Positions 17,304 through 26,281 of a DNA stretch of 64,000 nucleotides are shown piece by piece. The translations under genes and the position numbers were made by a program. Position 1 is the stretch's first letter; every line of letters starts with the position of its first letter. The notes below the pieces were generated by a model, which searched no databases, had not been told where the DNA came from, and was given only the letters and a program-made list of their open reading frames with translations. Location: NCBI RefSeq assembly GCF_040365005.1, contig NZ_BAABWV010000002.1:241286-305285 (forward strand), read 5' to 3'. The stretch is from Antarcticimicrobium sp040365005. GTDB lineage: Bacteria; Pseudomonadota; Alphaproteobacteria; Rhodobacterales; Rhodobacteraceae.

Positions 17304-18650
17304 TCAGGCGCCCGGGTTACAGGTGCCCAGGTTGCCGCCGGCGAACATCGGATGATCCGGCGGATAGGTCACTTGCGCGGCCGGGGTCACCTCGACGACT
17401 TCCAGCAGGTCGAACTCGGATGTCGGGTTTTCCTTCCCGCGCACCACGAGCACGTCCTTGAAGCACTGGTGATCGTCGGCACGATAGAGCGTCTTGCCGT
17501 TGCCCAGCCCGTCGAACTCGAAACCTTCGAGCGCCTCGGCCACACCGCAGGGGTTGAAGGTACCGGCGCGCTGGCAGGCATCCGCATAGAGCATCGTCTG
17601 GCAATACACGGTGTGTGCTGCCTGGCTCGGCGGGAAGCCGTACTTGGTGCCGAACGACTTGACGAAGGCCTTGGATGCGTCGTCCTGCAGCGACCAGTGC
17701 CAGTTGGTCGAACCGTGAATGCCCTTCACGTTCTCGCCGGCGCCCTTGGCCATCAGCCGCGAATAGAGCGGCACGACGATCTCGAAGTTCTTGCCGTTGA
17801 CCATCTTTTCACGCAGGCCGAACTGCACGGCGTTGGTCAGCGAGTTGACCATGTTGCCGCCGTAGTGGTTCAGCACCAGCACGTCGGCGCCCGAGTTCAG
17901 CACCGGCGCGATGTAGGACGAGAAGTCGGTCGCGGCCAGCGGAGTCTTCACCGTGTTCACGGTTTCCCAGCCCAGTGCCTCGGTGGCGGCCACGATCGAT
18001 TCCTCCTGGGTCCAGCCCCAGGTGTAATCGGCGGTCAGGTGATAGGCCTTGCGGTCGGCGCCGTAGAGGTTCTTGAGCACCGGCGCCAGCGCGGCGCCCG
18101 ACATGTAGGCGTTGAAGAAGTGGCGGAAGCCGTTGGCCTTCTTGTCCTTGCCGGTGGTGTCGTTGGAGTGGGTCAGACCCGCCATGAAGATCACGCCGGC
18201 CTCTTGGCAGAGGCCCTGCACGGCGACGGCCACGCCCGAGGACGAACCGCCGGTGATCATGATGGCGCCGTCCTTTTCGATCATCGACTTGGCCGATGCG
18301 CGGGCGGCGTCCGATTTGGTCTGGGTGTCGCCGGTGACGAAATCGACCTTCTTGCCCAGGATGCCGTTGCCCTGCAGCGCCTTGGAGCTGAAGGTGTTCA
18401 TCATGCCGCCGTCACCGCCACCGTTCAGGTGCTCGACCGCCAGTTCATAGGCGCGAAGCTCGTCCGCTCCCTCGTCCGCATAGGGGCCGGTCTGGGGCAC
18501 GTTGAAGCCCAGCGTGACCGTACCGCCGGTCGGTTCGTTCATGTAGGCGGCCGCGGACGACGCCGTGAAGATCGTCGGCAGCGCAACGCCGGCCCCGGCG
18601 ATCGCGCCGGTTTTCAGCACGCCACGACGTGTGACATCAGTCTTGGACAT
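17304..18650 (-). CDS. periplasmic substrate-binding protein of the LivHMGF-type transporter (Tat-exported)
   Basis: A 448-residue Venus-flytrap binding protein (peripla_BP_6 type, LivJ/UrtA/AmiC-like). The N-terminus is a Tat signal with TRRGVLKTG, a hydrophobic core and a cut near SSAAA, so it is folded before export. Sequence such as TVTLGFNVPQTGPYADEG and IMITGGSSSGVAVAVQGLCQ is typical. The ligand is not evident; urea, amides or short-chain acids are as likely as branched-chain amino acids. GGGAGGATTTCA precedes the ATG. The divergent ScfR regulator suggests control by a short-chain acyl-CoA (inference). Confidence 0.88.
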   Translation of the reverse strand: MSKTDVTRRGVLKTGAIAGAGVALPTIFTASSAAAYMNEPTGGTVTLGFNVPQTGPYADEGADELRAYELAVEHLNGGGDGGMMNTFSSKALQGNGILGKKVDFVTGDTQTKSDAARASAKSMIEKDGAIMITGGSSSGVAVAVQGLCQEAGVIFMAGLTHSNDTTGKDKKANGFRHFFNAYMSGAALAPVLKNLYGADRKAYHLTADYTWGWTQEESIVAATEALGWETVNTVKTPLAATDFSSYIAPVLNSGADVLVLNHYGGNMVNSLTNAVQFGLREKMVNGKNFEIVVPLYSRLMAKGAGENVKGIHGSTNWHWSLQDDASKAFVKSFGTKYGFPPSQAAHTVYCQTMLYADACQRAGTFNPCGVAEALEGFEFDGLGNGKTLYRADDHQCFKDVLVVRGKENPTSEFDLLEVVEVTPAAQVTYPPDHPMFAGGNLGTCNPGA

Positions 18651-18673
18651 TGAAATCCTCCCATTTCATGTAT

Positions 18674-18708
18674 TGCGCCGCAGAGCTCCTCATTCCCTGT
18701 GCGGCGCA
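18674..18708. promoter_or_regulatory. inverted repeat in the SBP/scfR divergent region
   Basis: The 233-bp gap between the substrate-binding gene and the ScfR gene is AT-rich toward the ScfR side. It contains a perfect 9-bp inverted repeat, TGCGCCGCA / TGCGGCGCA, with a 17-nt spacer. Farther right are TTGTGCAAAT (about 18717-18726) and TTTGT-CA-ACAAA (18784-18795). Published ScfR targets carry TTTGCAAA-type sites, so the latter two are candidate autoregulatory sites; neither matches exactly. Confidence 0.35.
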
Positions 18709-18883
18709 TGCACGTATTGTGCAAATTTATTATGGTGAGGTTTTGGAAAATGACGCAATAAACCCCTTGAAAAGCACAATATATTTGTCAACAAATGAAC
18801 AGATGGTCGGGCGAACTTGTAAATAAAGTTATGTCGCAATGCAGAAAGGCATTGAAAATCCATGAAAAAGGAGGTCCGACGCG

Positions 18884-20194
18884 ATGCCCCGTGACACCCT
18901 GACCGGCAGCCGTATCCGCGAACGGCGGGCGATCAAGGGGCTGCGCCAGGCCGATCTGGCCCGGCAGGTCGGAATCTCGCCCTCCTACCTCAACCTCATC
19001 GAGCACAACCGGCGCAGAATCGGCGGCAAACTGCTGGTCGATATCGCCGAGGTGCTGGCGGTCGAGCCGTCGATGCTGACCGAGGGGGCCGAGGCGGCGC
19101 TGATCGCCACGCTGCGCGAGGCCGCGGCCGGGGCCGGTGTTGCCATCGCCGAGACCGACCGTGCCGAGGAATTCGCCGGCCGGTTTCCGGGCTGGGCCGA
19201 GGTGCTGGCCTGGTCGCATCGGCGCATCGCCTCGCTCGAGCGCACGGTCGAGACGCTGTCGGACCGGCTCACCCATGATCCCCGGCTTGCCGCCTCGCTG
19301 CACGAGGTCCTGTCGACGGCGGCGGCGATCCGCTCCACCGCCTCGATCCTGGCCGAGACCGGCGAGCTGGAGCCGGAATGGCGCGACCGGTTTCACCGCA
19401 ACCTGAACGAGGACAGTGCGCGTCTCGCCGACAGTTCCAAGGCGCTGGTCAACTATCTCGACGACAACCGGATGGGCGAGGATCATCGCGGCGCCCCGCA
19501 GGAGGAGGTCGAGGGCTTCATGGCCGCCAACGGCCATCACTTTCCGGCGCTGGAACGTGGCACCGAGACGCCGGAGGTGATCGTCGCGGCGGCGCCCGAG
19601 CTGACCGGGCGGGCCGCGCGGCAGGTGGCCCGCGCCGTTCTGGATCAATACGCCGAGGATGCGGCCAAGATGCCGCTGGCGCCCTTTCAGCGCGAGGTGA
19701 AGGCGGTCGGCCTCGACCCGCTGGCGCTGGCCGGGGCCTTCGATGTCGATCTGCCGGCGGTCTTTCGGCGCATCGCGGCGCTGCCCGAAGGGGTGCTGTC
19801 GGGCGAGGTCGGGCTGGTGATCTGCGATGCCTCGGGCAGCATCCTGTTCCGTAAGGCGGTGACCGGCTTTGCCCTGCCGCGCCATGGCGAGGCCTGCCCG
19901 CTGTGGCCCCTGTTCGCCGCGCTGAACCGGCCGCTGGTGCCGATCCGCCGCCGGGTGTCGCAACAGGGGCGCACGGCGGTCGAGTTCGACTGCCTGGCAG
20001 TGGCCTGGCCCGACGGGCCGCCCGGGTTCGAGCGTGACCCGCTGTACCGCTCGATCATGCTGATCCTGCCGGTGCGACCGGGCGAGGGCGGCAACGCGGC
20101 CACCGTGCAACCGGTGGGGAGCACCTGTCGGGTCTGCCCGCGCAGCGGCTGCGAGGCCCGTCGCGAACCCTCGATCCTGAGCGAGGGGTTCTGA
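18884..20194 (+). CDS. ScfR-type short-chain fatty acyl-CoA regulator (XRE HTH + DUF2083)
   Basis: A 436-residue regulator. The XRE helix-turn-helix is at about 8-62 (RIRERRAIKGLRQADLARQVGISPSYLNLIEHNRR cut into its two helices). The long C-terminal part is the DUF2083 region of the ScfR family (PccR, MccR, RamB relatives), which sense short-chain acyl-CoA. The Cys-bearing tail CRVCPRSGCEARREPSIL is typical. AAAGGAGGT precedes the start. It is divergent from the transporter and followed by a two-component cluster, suggesting joint control of uptake and use of a short-chain acid or its precursor. Confidence 0.9.
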   Translation: MPRDTLTGSRIRERRAIKGLRQADLARQVGISPSYLNLIEHNRRRIGGKLLVDIAEVLAVEPSMLTEGAEAALIATLREAAAGAGVAIAETDRAEEFAGRFPGWAEVLAWSHRRIASLERTVETLSDRLTHDPRLAASLHEVLSTAAAIRSTASILAETGELEPEWRDRFHRNLNEDSARLADSSKALVNYLDDNRMGEDHRGAPQEEVEGFMAANGHHFPALERGTETPEVIVAAAPELTGRAARQVARAVLDQYAEDAAKMPLAPFQREVKAVGLDPLALAGAFDVDLPAVFRRIAALPEGVLSGEVGLVICDASGSILFRKAVTGFALPRHGEACPLWPLFAALNRPLVPIRRRVSQQGRTAVEFDCLAVAWPDGPPGFERDPLYRSIMLILPVRPGEGGNAATVQPVGSTCRVCPRSGCEARREPSILSEGF

Positions 20195-20311
20195 CCGGGG
20201 CGGCGAAGGGCGACCGTGGTTGTTGCGGTTCTGCTGTCGCGTCGACATACTGTTGAAAGGCGATACGATCGCCTGATCGCGAGACGCACATCTGGGGAGG
20301 GATGGTCTGGC

Positions 20312-20692
20312 ATGGGTCGACATGTTCTGCTGATCGAGGACGAAGCCAATATTTCCGAGGCGATCCGCTTTCTGCTCACGCGGGAGGGATGGCGCGTGGA
20401 CATCCACGCCGACGGAAGCGATGCTGTCGAGGTCATTCGCGCCGCCCGTCCGGACCTTGTCATTCTCGACGTGATGCTGCCGGGCAAGAGCGGTATGGAC
20501 ATCCTGCGCGAGCTGCGTGAGAGCGACGGGCTGCGCGATCTGCCGGTGCTGATGCTGACCGCGCGGGGACAGTCGCGCGACCGCGAGATGGCGGAAAAGG
20601 CGGGGGTCAACCGTTTCATGACCAAGCCGTTCTCCAATGCCGAGGTGCTGACCGCCGTGCGTGACCTGTACGCGCAGGCCTCGCGGCCATGA
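20312..20692 (+). CDS. single-domain response regulator
   Basis: A 126-residue CheY-like receiver with no output domain. The acidic pocket ED-E is at 9-11, the phosphorylated Asp is Asp53 in VILDVMLPGKSG, and the conserved Lys is in TKPF (about 103). The ATG at 20312 matches the receiver N-terminus (GRHVLLIEDE); GGGGAGGGA lies about 10 bp upstream. It overlaps the next gene by ATGA and is in one operon with the histidine kinase two genes on, its probable partner. Confidence 0.93.
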   Translation: MGRHVLLIEDEANISEAIRFLLTREGWRVDIHADGSDAVEVIRAARPDLVILDVMLPGKSGMDILRELRESDGLRDLPVLMLTARGQSRDREMAEKAGVNRFMTKPFSNAEVLTAVRDLYAQASRP

Positions 20693-21015
20693 CCGGCGAG
20701 GAGGACACAGCCGATCGCAGGTCGCCGGCGGTTTTCCTTGGACGTCAAAGCTATCGCCGGCGCCGGTTGATGGATACCGCCCGGTTGCTGCCGGTGCTCG
20801 GGGCGCTGCTGTTCGCGGTGCCGCTGATGTGGCCGGCGGCCGGAGAGAGCGGCGATGTGGCGCCGCTGCCCACGTCGCGCGCCATCCTTTACATCTTCCT
20901 GGTCTGGGCGCTGCTGATCCTGGGCAACATCTGGTTTGGCCGGCTGACCCGCGGCTGGTCGGGGCCGGCGCGCGGCGAGGACGAGGCCGAGGGGCCCGGG
21001 CGGGGGCGCGGCTGA
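20689..21015 (+). CDS. small two-helix membrane protein before the sensor kinase
   Basis: A 108-residue protein with two hydrophobic segments (about 30-50 and 65-84) and a hydrophilic Arg-rich N-terminus and Glu/Gly/Arg-rich tail. No domain is recognised. It overlaps the response regulator by ATGA and the kinase gene by one base (TGATG), so it is tightly coupled to both. Small membrane partners of solute:sodium-symporter-like proteins are known, so it could be an accessory of the transporter-like part of the kinase (inference only). Confidence 0.7.
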   Translation: MTGEEDTADRRSPAVFLGRQSYRRRRLMDTARLLPVLGALLFAVPLMWPAAGESGDVAPLPTSRAILYIFLVWALLILGNIWFGRLTRGWSGPARGEDEAEGPGRGRG

Positions 21016-23696
21016 TGGCCACGCTCAACCTGATGGTGCTGGTCTGCCTGTCCTATGTGGCGCTGTTGTTCATCGTCGCCTTTGCCGCCGACAGGCTGGC
21101 CGCCACCGGGCGCGCCACCTGGTTGCGCTCGCCGCTGATCTACACGCTGTCGCTGTCGATCTACTGCACCGCCTGGACGTTTTACGGCGCGGTCGGCTAC
21201 GCCGCACGCTCGGGGCTGGAGTATGTCACCATCTACCTTGGCCCGACGCTGGTGATGGTGGGCTGGTGGTGGGGGCTGCGCAAGCTGGTGCGCGTCGGCC
21301 GCAGCCAACGCGTCACCTCGATCGCCGACCTGATCTCGTCCCGCTACGGAAAATCCAACCTGTTGGCGATCTGTGTCACCATTCTGGCCGTGATCGGGAT
21401 CACCCCCTATATCGCGCTGCAATTGCAATCCATCACCCTGTCGTTCTCGATCTTCTTCGAGGACGCGCCGGTCAGCGGGTTCAGCGATGCCTCGGTGGTG
21501 TTCTGGGTGGCGGCGGGGCTGGCGGTCTTCGCGATCCTGTTCGGCACCCGCAACCTCGACGCCAACGAACGTCACCACGGCGTGGTCACCGCCATCGCGC
21601 TCGAGGCGGTGGTCAAGCTGATCGCTCTGCTCGCGGTCGGGGTCTTCGTGGTCTGGGGCCTGTCCGGCGGCGTGTCCGAGACCATGGCCCGCATCGACGC
21701 CTCGCCGATCGGCGAATGGCAGGTCAACGGCAGCCGCTGGGCCACGATCACCTTTCTCGCCGTGGCGGCCTTTGTCTGCCTGCCGCGCATGTTCCAGGTG
21801 ATGGTGGTCGAGAACGACGACGAGCGCCACCTGCGCACCGCCGCCTGGGCCTTTCCGACCTATCTGCTGCTGATCAGCCTGTTCGTCGTGCCGATCGCCG
21901 TGGTCGGGCTCGAGGTGATGCCCGAGGGCTCCAATCCGGACATGTTCGTGCTCACCGTGCCGCTGAGCCAGGGCCGCGAGTCGCTGGCGATGCTGTCGTT
22001 CCTCGGCGGGTTTTCCTCGGCCACCTCGATGGTGATCGTCGCCGCGATGGCGCTGTCGACCATGGTGTCGAACCACGTGGTGATGCCGATCTGGCTATCG
22101 TCGCAAAGCGACCGGGCCTCGGTCTCGGGCGATGTACGCCACGTGATCCTGCTGGCGCGCCGGGTGTCGATCGCGGTGATCATGGCGCTGGGCTATTTCT
22201 ATTTCCGGCTGTCGGGGGGCGGCGCGGCGCTGGCCTCGATCGGGTTGATCTCATTCGCTGGCATCGCGCAGATCCTGCCGGCACTGGTCGGCGGGCTGTT
22301 CTGGCGCGGGGCCACGCGCAGCGGTGCGCTGGCGGGCCTCACGGTGGGCTTCGCGCTGTGGCTGTACACGCTGCTTCTGCCCGGGCTCGGCGGCGGCTTG
22401 ATGCCTGAATCCGTGCTCGCGTACGGCCCCTTCGGCATCGGCTGGCTGCGCCCGGAGGCGCTGTTCGGGATCGAGGGGTTGGACCCCATCGTGCATTCGG
22501 TGATGTGGAGCATGCTGCTGAACACGGTGGCCTTCTGCGCCGCCTCTCTGCTGAGCTTTCCCTCGCCGCTGGAGCGGCTGCAGGGCGCGCAGTTCGTCAA
22601 CGTGTTCGATCATTCCGCCGGGCCGCGCGGCTGGACCGGCTCGGTGGCGCAAAGCGAGGATCTGATGATCATGTCGCAGCGCATCCTCGGCGCGCGCGAG
22701 GCGCAGGACCTGTTCCAGCGCGAGGCGGCGTTGCAGGGCGGACGCGGCTATCTGCCCGAGCCGACGCCGATGTTCCTGGAACGGTTGGAGCGCGAACTCA
22801 GCGGCTCGGTGGGCGCGGCGGCGGCACATGCGATGATTGGCCAGATCGTCGGCGGCTCCTCGGTTTCGGTCGAGGACCTGCTGGCGGTGGCGGACGAAAG
22901 CGCCCAGCTGATGGAGTATTCCAGCCAGCTCGAGGTGAAATCGGCGGAACTGGCGCGCACCGCGAAACAGCTGCGCGAGGCGAACGAGAAGCTGACCCAG
23001 ATCTCGCTGCAAAAGGATGCCTTCCTCGGTCAGATCAGCCACGAGCTGCGCACACCGATGACCTCGATCCGGGCGTTTTCCGAGATCCTGCGCGACAACG
23101 AGGGGCTCGGCCCCGGCGACAAGGTGCGCTATGCCACCATCATCCACGACGAGGCGCTGCGGCTGACCCGGCTGCTCGACGACCTGCTGGATCTCAGCGT
23201 GCTGGAGAACGGGCAGGTGAACCTCAACATGCGCGACGGGGTGCTGGGCGACGTGCTCGACCGGGCGGTGTCGACCGCGCTGGCCGGCGAGGAGCGGCCG
23301 CTGGCGGTGAAACGCCGCCGGGCGCAGGAAGCGGTGCGGATGCGCACCGATCTGGACCGGCTGGCGCAGGTCTTCATCAACCTGATCGCCAACGCGCAGA
23401 AATACTGCGATTCGGCCAACCCCGAGCTGACGATCTCGGTGCATGACGTGGGTGGGCAACTGGTGGTGGATTTCATCGACAACGGCAGTGGCATTCCTGC
23501 CGAGGTGCAATCCACCGTGTTCGAGAAGTTCTTTCGCGTGAACGCCGAAAAGGCCGGCGGCGCCGGGCTTGGGCTGGCGATCTCCTATGAAATCATGCAG
23601 CGGCTGGGCGGCGATATCGTCTATCTGTCAGGGCCGGCCGGGGGCGCCTTTCGGGTCAGCCTGCCGCTGGCCGATGAACGGCTGGCGGCGCAATAG
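21015..23696 (+). CDS. sensor histidine kinase with N-terminal sodium:solute symporter-like domain
   Basis: An 893-residue fusion. Residues about 1-530 are an SSF (PutP-like) membrane domain with about 13 hydrophobic helices. After a linker and a short coiled coil (about 625-665) comes the HisKA domain with His676 in ISHELRTPMTSIRAF. The HATPase follows, with NLIANAQKYC, VDFIDNGSGIP and GGAGLGLAIS. No receiver domain is fused; the CheY-like protein two genes upstream probably takes the phosphate. This is the CbrA-like architecture, in which a transporter fold senses or imports a ligand. Its place after ScfR suggests sensing of a short-chain acid (inference). Confidence 0.94.
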   Translation: MATLNLMVLVCLSYVALLFIVAFAADRLAATGRATWLRSPLIYTLSLSIYCTAWTFYGAVGYAARSGLEYVTIYLGPTLVMVGWWWGLRKLVRVGRSQRVTSIADLISSRYGKSNLLAICVTILAVIGITPYIALQLQSITLSFSIFFEDAPVSGFSDASVVFWVAAGLAVFAILFGTRNLDANERHHGVVTAIALEAVVKLIALLAVGVFVVWGLSGGVSETMARIDASPIGEWQVNGSRWATITFLAVAAFVCLPRMFQVMVVENDDERHLRTAAWAFPTYLLLISLFVVPIAVVGLEVMPEGSNPDMFVLTVPLSQGRESLAMLSFLGGFSSATSMVIVAAMALSTMVSNHVVMPIWLSSQSDRASVSGDVRHVILLARRVSIAVIMALGYFYFRLSGGGAALASIGLISFAGIAQILPALVGGLFWRGATRSGALAGLTVGFALWLYTLLLPGLGGGLMPESVLAYGPFGIGWLRPEALFGIEGLDPIVHSVMWSMLLNTVAFCAASLLSFPSPLERLQGAQFVNVFDHSAGPRGWTGSVAQSEDLMIMSQRILGAREAQDLFQREAALQGGRGYLPEPTPMFLERLERELSGSVGAAAAHAMIGQIVGGSSVSVEDLLAVADESAQLMEYSSQLEVKSAELARTAKQLREANEKLTQISLQKDAFLGQISHELRTPMTSIRAFSEILRDNEGLGPGDKVRYATIIHDEALRLTRLLDDLLDLSVLENGQVNLNMRDGVLGDVLDRAVSTALAGEERPLAVKRRRAQEAVRMRTDLDRLAQVFINLIANAQKYCDSANPELTISVHDVGGQLVVDFIDNGSGIPAEVQSTVFEKFFRVNAEKAGGAGLGLAISYEIMQRLGGDIVYLSGPAGGAFRVSLPLADERLAAQ

Positions 23697-23721
23697 GCAG
23701 ACCCGGGAGGCCGGGTGTGTC

Positions 23722-24150
23722 TCAGTCCTGTTTTGCCAGCGCCTCCAGCACCGGGCGCATCCCGTCGAGCTGATAGCCCGCCTTGGTGGCGGCCTGCAGG
23801 ATCTCGTCGGTGGGCATCCGCCCGGCCTGGCCCAGCGCCCAGATCACCGTGCAGCGGGTGCCCGACCGGCAATAGGCCAGCACCGGCCCGCTGGCGGCCT
23901 CGATCATGTCCCGCTGGCGCGCGGCATTCTCGGGCGTCAGGGTCTCCTGCACCAGTGGCAGTTCCGAAAACGTCAGCCCGGCGGCCTCGGCAGCCTGCCG
24001 CATCGTGGCGCAGGACTGGTCGGGGCCGACCTCGGGGTCGGGGCGGTTGCAGATCACGGTGGTGAAGCCGGCCGCGGCGATCGCGGGCAGGTCATCCGCG
24101 TCGATCTGCGGCGAGACGGCATAGCCGGGGGTAAGGGGGCGAATATCCAT
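23722..24150 (-). CDS. TIGR01244/DUF442 sulfur transferase-like phosphatase-fold protein
   Basis: A 142-residue cytoplasmic protein of the DUF442 family (beta-lactamase-hydrolase-like, Blh N-domain). The catalytic P-loop is YCRSGTRCTV, giving Cys-x5-Arg as in dual-specificity phosphatases; these proteins are thought to act in sulfide/persulfide metabolism as sulfurtransferases. It is last in a four-gene minus-strand operon with two YeeE/YedE transport halves and an MBL persulfide-dioxygenase-like enzyme, which supports that role. Confidence 0.88.
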   Translation of the reverse strand: MDIRPLTPGYAVSPQIDADDLPAIAAAGFTTVICNRPDPEVGPDQSCATMRQAAEAAGLTFSELPLVQETLTPENAARQRDMIEAASGPVLAYCRSGTRCTVIWALGQAGRMPTDEILQAATKAGYQLDGMRPVLEALAKQD

Positions 24151-24158
24151 GCCTTTCC

Positions 24159-24590
24159 TTACGCGGTGGCGGCGAGCCTGTCCAGATTGCGGCCGATCAC
24201 CGGGGCGACCCCCATGCCGGTCAGCATCGCCGCCATGAACAGCAGCCCCTCGACCCCGTTATAGGTGATCGAGGCCACCGCCGGCCCCGGGCACAGCCCT
24301 GCCAGCCCCCAGCCCATGCCGAACAGGATCGACCCGGTGATCAGCCGGTGATCCAGCTCGGGGCGCGGCAGGCTGGGGAACGCGCCGCCCACCAGCGGTG
24401 TGCGCCCCCGGGTCAGCCGCCAGGCGAAGAACATCGGGATGATGGCGCCGCCCATGACAAAGGCCAGCGTCGGATCCCAGTTGCCGAACACGTCGAGCCA
24501 GCCCTGCACCTTGGTGGTGTCGGTCATGCCCGAGATGAACAGCCCGCCGCCGAACAGGCTGCCGGCGAGCAGCGAAAGAAGGATACGCAT
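24159..24590 (-). CDS. YeeE/YedE (DUF6691) sulfur-transport membrane protein, second half
   Basis: A 143-residue membrane protein with four hydrophobic helices. It carries the conserved GSILFGMGWGLAGLCPGPA segment, whose Cys is the thiosulfate/persulfide relay residue in the YeeE family. It forms the C-terminal half of a split YeeE/YedE transporter; the first half is the gene directly upstream, overlapping by one base (TGATG). The ATG at 24590 fits the overlap and the N-terminal membrane helix. Confidence 0.9.
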   Translation of the reverse strand: MRILLSLLAGSLFGGGLFISGMTDTTKVQGWLDVFGNWDPTLAFVMGGAIIPMFFAWRLTRGRTPLVGGAFPSLPRPELDHRLITGSILFGMGWGLAGLCPGPAVASITYNGVEGLLFMAAMLTGMGVAPVIGRNLDRLAATA

Positions 24591-25027
24591 CAGATCACCT
24601 CCAGAACGTGACGGAACAGCACCAGCATCAGGCCGCCGGCGAGGATGTAGAAGACCGTCGCCACGATCCCGCGCAGCGACAGCCGCGAGATGCCGCAGAC
24701 CCCGTGCCCCGAGGTGCAGCCGTTGGCGATCCGCGTGCCGATCCCGACCAGCAGCCCGGCGGAGAGGATCACCCAGACGTCCTTGGTCATGTGGGTTTCG
24801 ATCCCGACGTTGTAGAGCGGCCACAGGATCAGCGGCATCACCACCACCCCGACCAGGAAGGCGATCCGTTCCGCGGCCGTTTTCCAGCCGCTGCCGTCCA
24901 CCAGGCCGCCGAGAATGCCCGAGGCGCCCATGATCCGCCCGTTGCCAAGCAGATAGACGGCGCCGCCCGTCCCGATCAGCACGCCGCCGACCAGGCCCCA
25001 GATCCAGTCTGTTTCCATGATGTTCAA
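24590..25027 (-). CDS. YeeE/YedE sulfur-transport membrane protein, first half
   Basis: A 145-residue membrane protein with about four helices. It holds the GTRIANGCTSGHGVCGISRLS motif; the Cys residues there are the ones that handle thiosulfate or sulfane sulfur in YeeE proteins. Either of two in-frame ATGs (25027, 25018) could start it. It is coupled to the other half-transporter downstream. In many Rhodobacterales the same set sits beside BigR/Blh sulfide-detoxification genes. Confidence 0.9.
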   Translation of the reverse strand: MNIMETDWIWGLVGGVLIGTGGAVYLLGNGRIMGASGILGGLVDGSGWKTAAERIAFLVGVVVMPLILWPLYNVGIETHMTKDVWVILSAGLLVGIGTRIANGCTSGHGVCGISRLSLRGIVATVFYILAGGLMLVLFRHVLEVI

Positions 25028-25149
25028 ATGTCCCTATCGTGTTCGCGCATCTGTCCGGCTGCGGGCTCTTTCGGTCCGGTCGCCGGGGTCCCTGTCGGCA
25101 GCGGCCCGGGTCCGGCCCGCCGTCCTTGTTCTGTGCCCGGTGCGGGCCG

Positions 25150-26013
25150 CTACAGCTTGTTCACCGGGATCTTGAGAAAGACGTCGCCCTGGTCGTCGGG
25201 CGGTGGCATCTGGCCGGCGCGCATGTTGACCTGCAGTGACGGCAGGATCAGGCGCGGCATGCTCAGCGTGGCGTCGCGGGCATCGCGCATCTGCACGAAG
25301 TCCTCGATCTTCTTGCCCTGGCCCACGTGGATGTTGAGCGCCTTCTGCTCGCCCACCGTGGTCTCCCAGGCGTATTCGTCGCGACCGGGCGCCTTGTAGT
25401 CGTGCCCGACGAAGACGCGGGTCTCGTCGGGCAGCGCCAGGATCTTCTGGATCGACTGGTACAGCGTTTCCGACGACCCGCCGGGAAAATCGCAGCGCGC
25501 GGTGCCGAAATCGGGCATGAACAGCGTGTCGCCGACAAAGGCGGCGTCGCCGATCACATAGGTCAGGCAGGCCGGCGTGTGGCCCGGCGTGTGCAGCACG
25601 TCACCGCGCATCTGCCCGACCATGAAACTGTCGCCTTCCTTGAACAGCGCGTCGAACTGGCTGCCGTCACGCTGGAACTCGGTGCCCTCGTTGAACACCT
25701 TGCCAAAGGTGTCCTGCACCACGGTGATCCGGTCGCCGATGCCGATCTTGCCGCCGGTCTTTTCCTGGATGTAGGGCGCTGCCGACAGGTGGTCGGCATG
25801 CACGTGGGACTCGAGGATCCAATCCACCGTCAGGCCCTCGTCCCGGACATAGGCGATGATCTTGTCGGCGGACCGGGTGTCGGTGCGCCCCGAGGCATTG
25901 TCGAAATCCAGCACGCTGTCGATGATGGCGCAGGCTGTTCCGTTCGGGTCGCGGACGACGTAGGACACCGTGAAGGTGGCTTCGTCGAAAAAGGCTTTCA
26001 CAAAGGGGGTCAT
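25150..26013 (-). CDS. MBL-fold hydrolase, persulfide dioxygenase (Blh/ETHE1)-like
   Basis: A 287-residue metallo-beta-lactamase-fold protein. The metal ligands are in HVHADH, HTPGHTPA and GDTLFMPDFGTARCDFPGG, followed by VFVGHDY. This spacing and the DFGTARCDFPGG sequence match persulfide dioxygenases of the Blh/ETHE1 group, which oxidise glutathione persulfide to sulfite. The start at 26013 has GGAG at the right distance; an upstream in-frame ATG at 26067 would run through the candidate operator. First gene of the sulfur operon. Confidence 0.9.
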   Translation of the reverse strand: MTPFVKAFFDEATFTVSYVVRDPNGTACAIIDSVLDFDNASGRTDTRSADKIIAYVRDEGLTVDWILESHVHADHLSAAPYIQEKTGGKIGIGDRITVVQDTFGKVFNEGTEFQRDGSQFDALFKEGDSFMVGQMRGDVLHTPGHTPACLTYVIGDAAFVGDTLFMPDFGTARCDFPGGSSETLYQSIQKILALPDETRVFVGHDYKAPGRDEYAWETTVGEQKALNIHVGQGKKIEDFVQMRDARDATLSMPRLILPSLQVNMRAGQMPPPDDQGDVFLKIPVNKL

Positions 26014-26037
26014 CGGGATCTCCATTGGCTTCCGTGA

Positions 26038-26063
26038 AACATATATCTTGGAATGAATATGTT
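26038..26063. promoter_or_regulatory. probable ArsR/BigR-type operator of the sulfur operon
   Basis: A perfect 7-bp inverted repeat, AACATAT-N12-ATATGTT, spans 26 bp directly upstream of the MBL gene start in an AT-rich patch. Its length and AT-rich arms are like operators of ArsR-family persulfide sensors (BigR/SqrR), which repress this gene set. No ArsR gene is in the window, so the regulator would be elsewhere. Confidence 0.55.
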
Positions 26064-26281
26064 GCAAGGCCGAACTCGTGATGGATCTGGCGCCACATGT
26101 GGCAACCGTCGGCAGTCTGGCGCGCAGTCACCGGTGCCGCAAGTTTGAACGACGGGACCGGTAAATGCACAAGGGATGGGCGGAAAATCGCCGGTGTCGT
26201 CGGCAAGGCCCGGGATTCAGTTTTCGTTTGTCACCGATGACACAGGTTCATGGCAGTATCGGGATTCGTAGGGAGGATACC

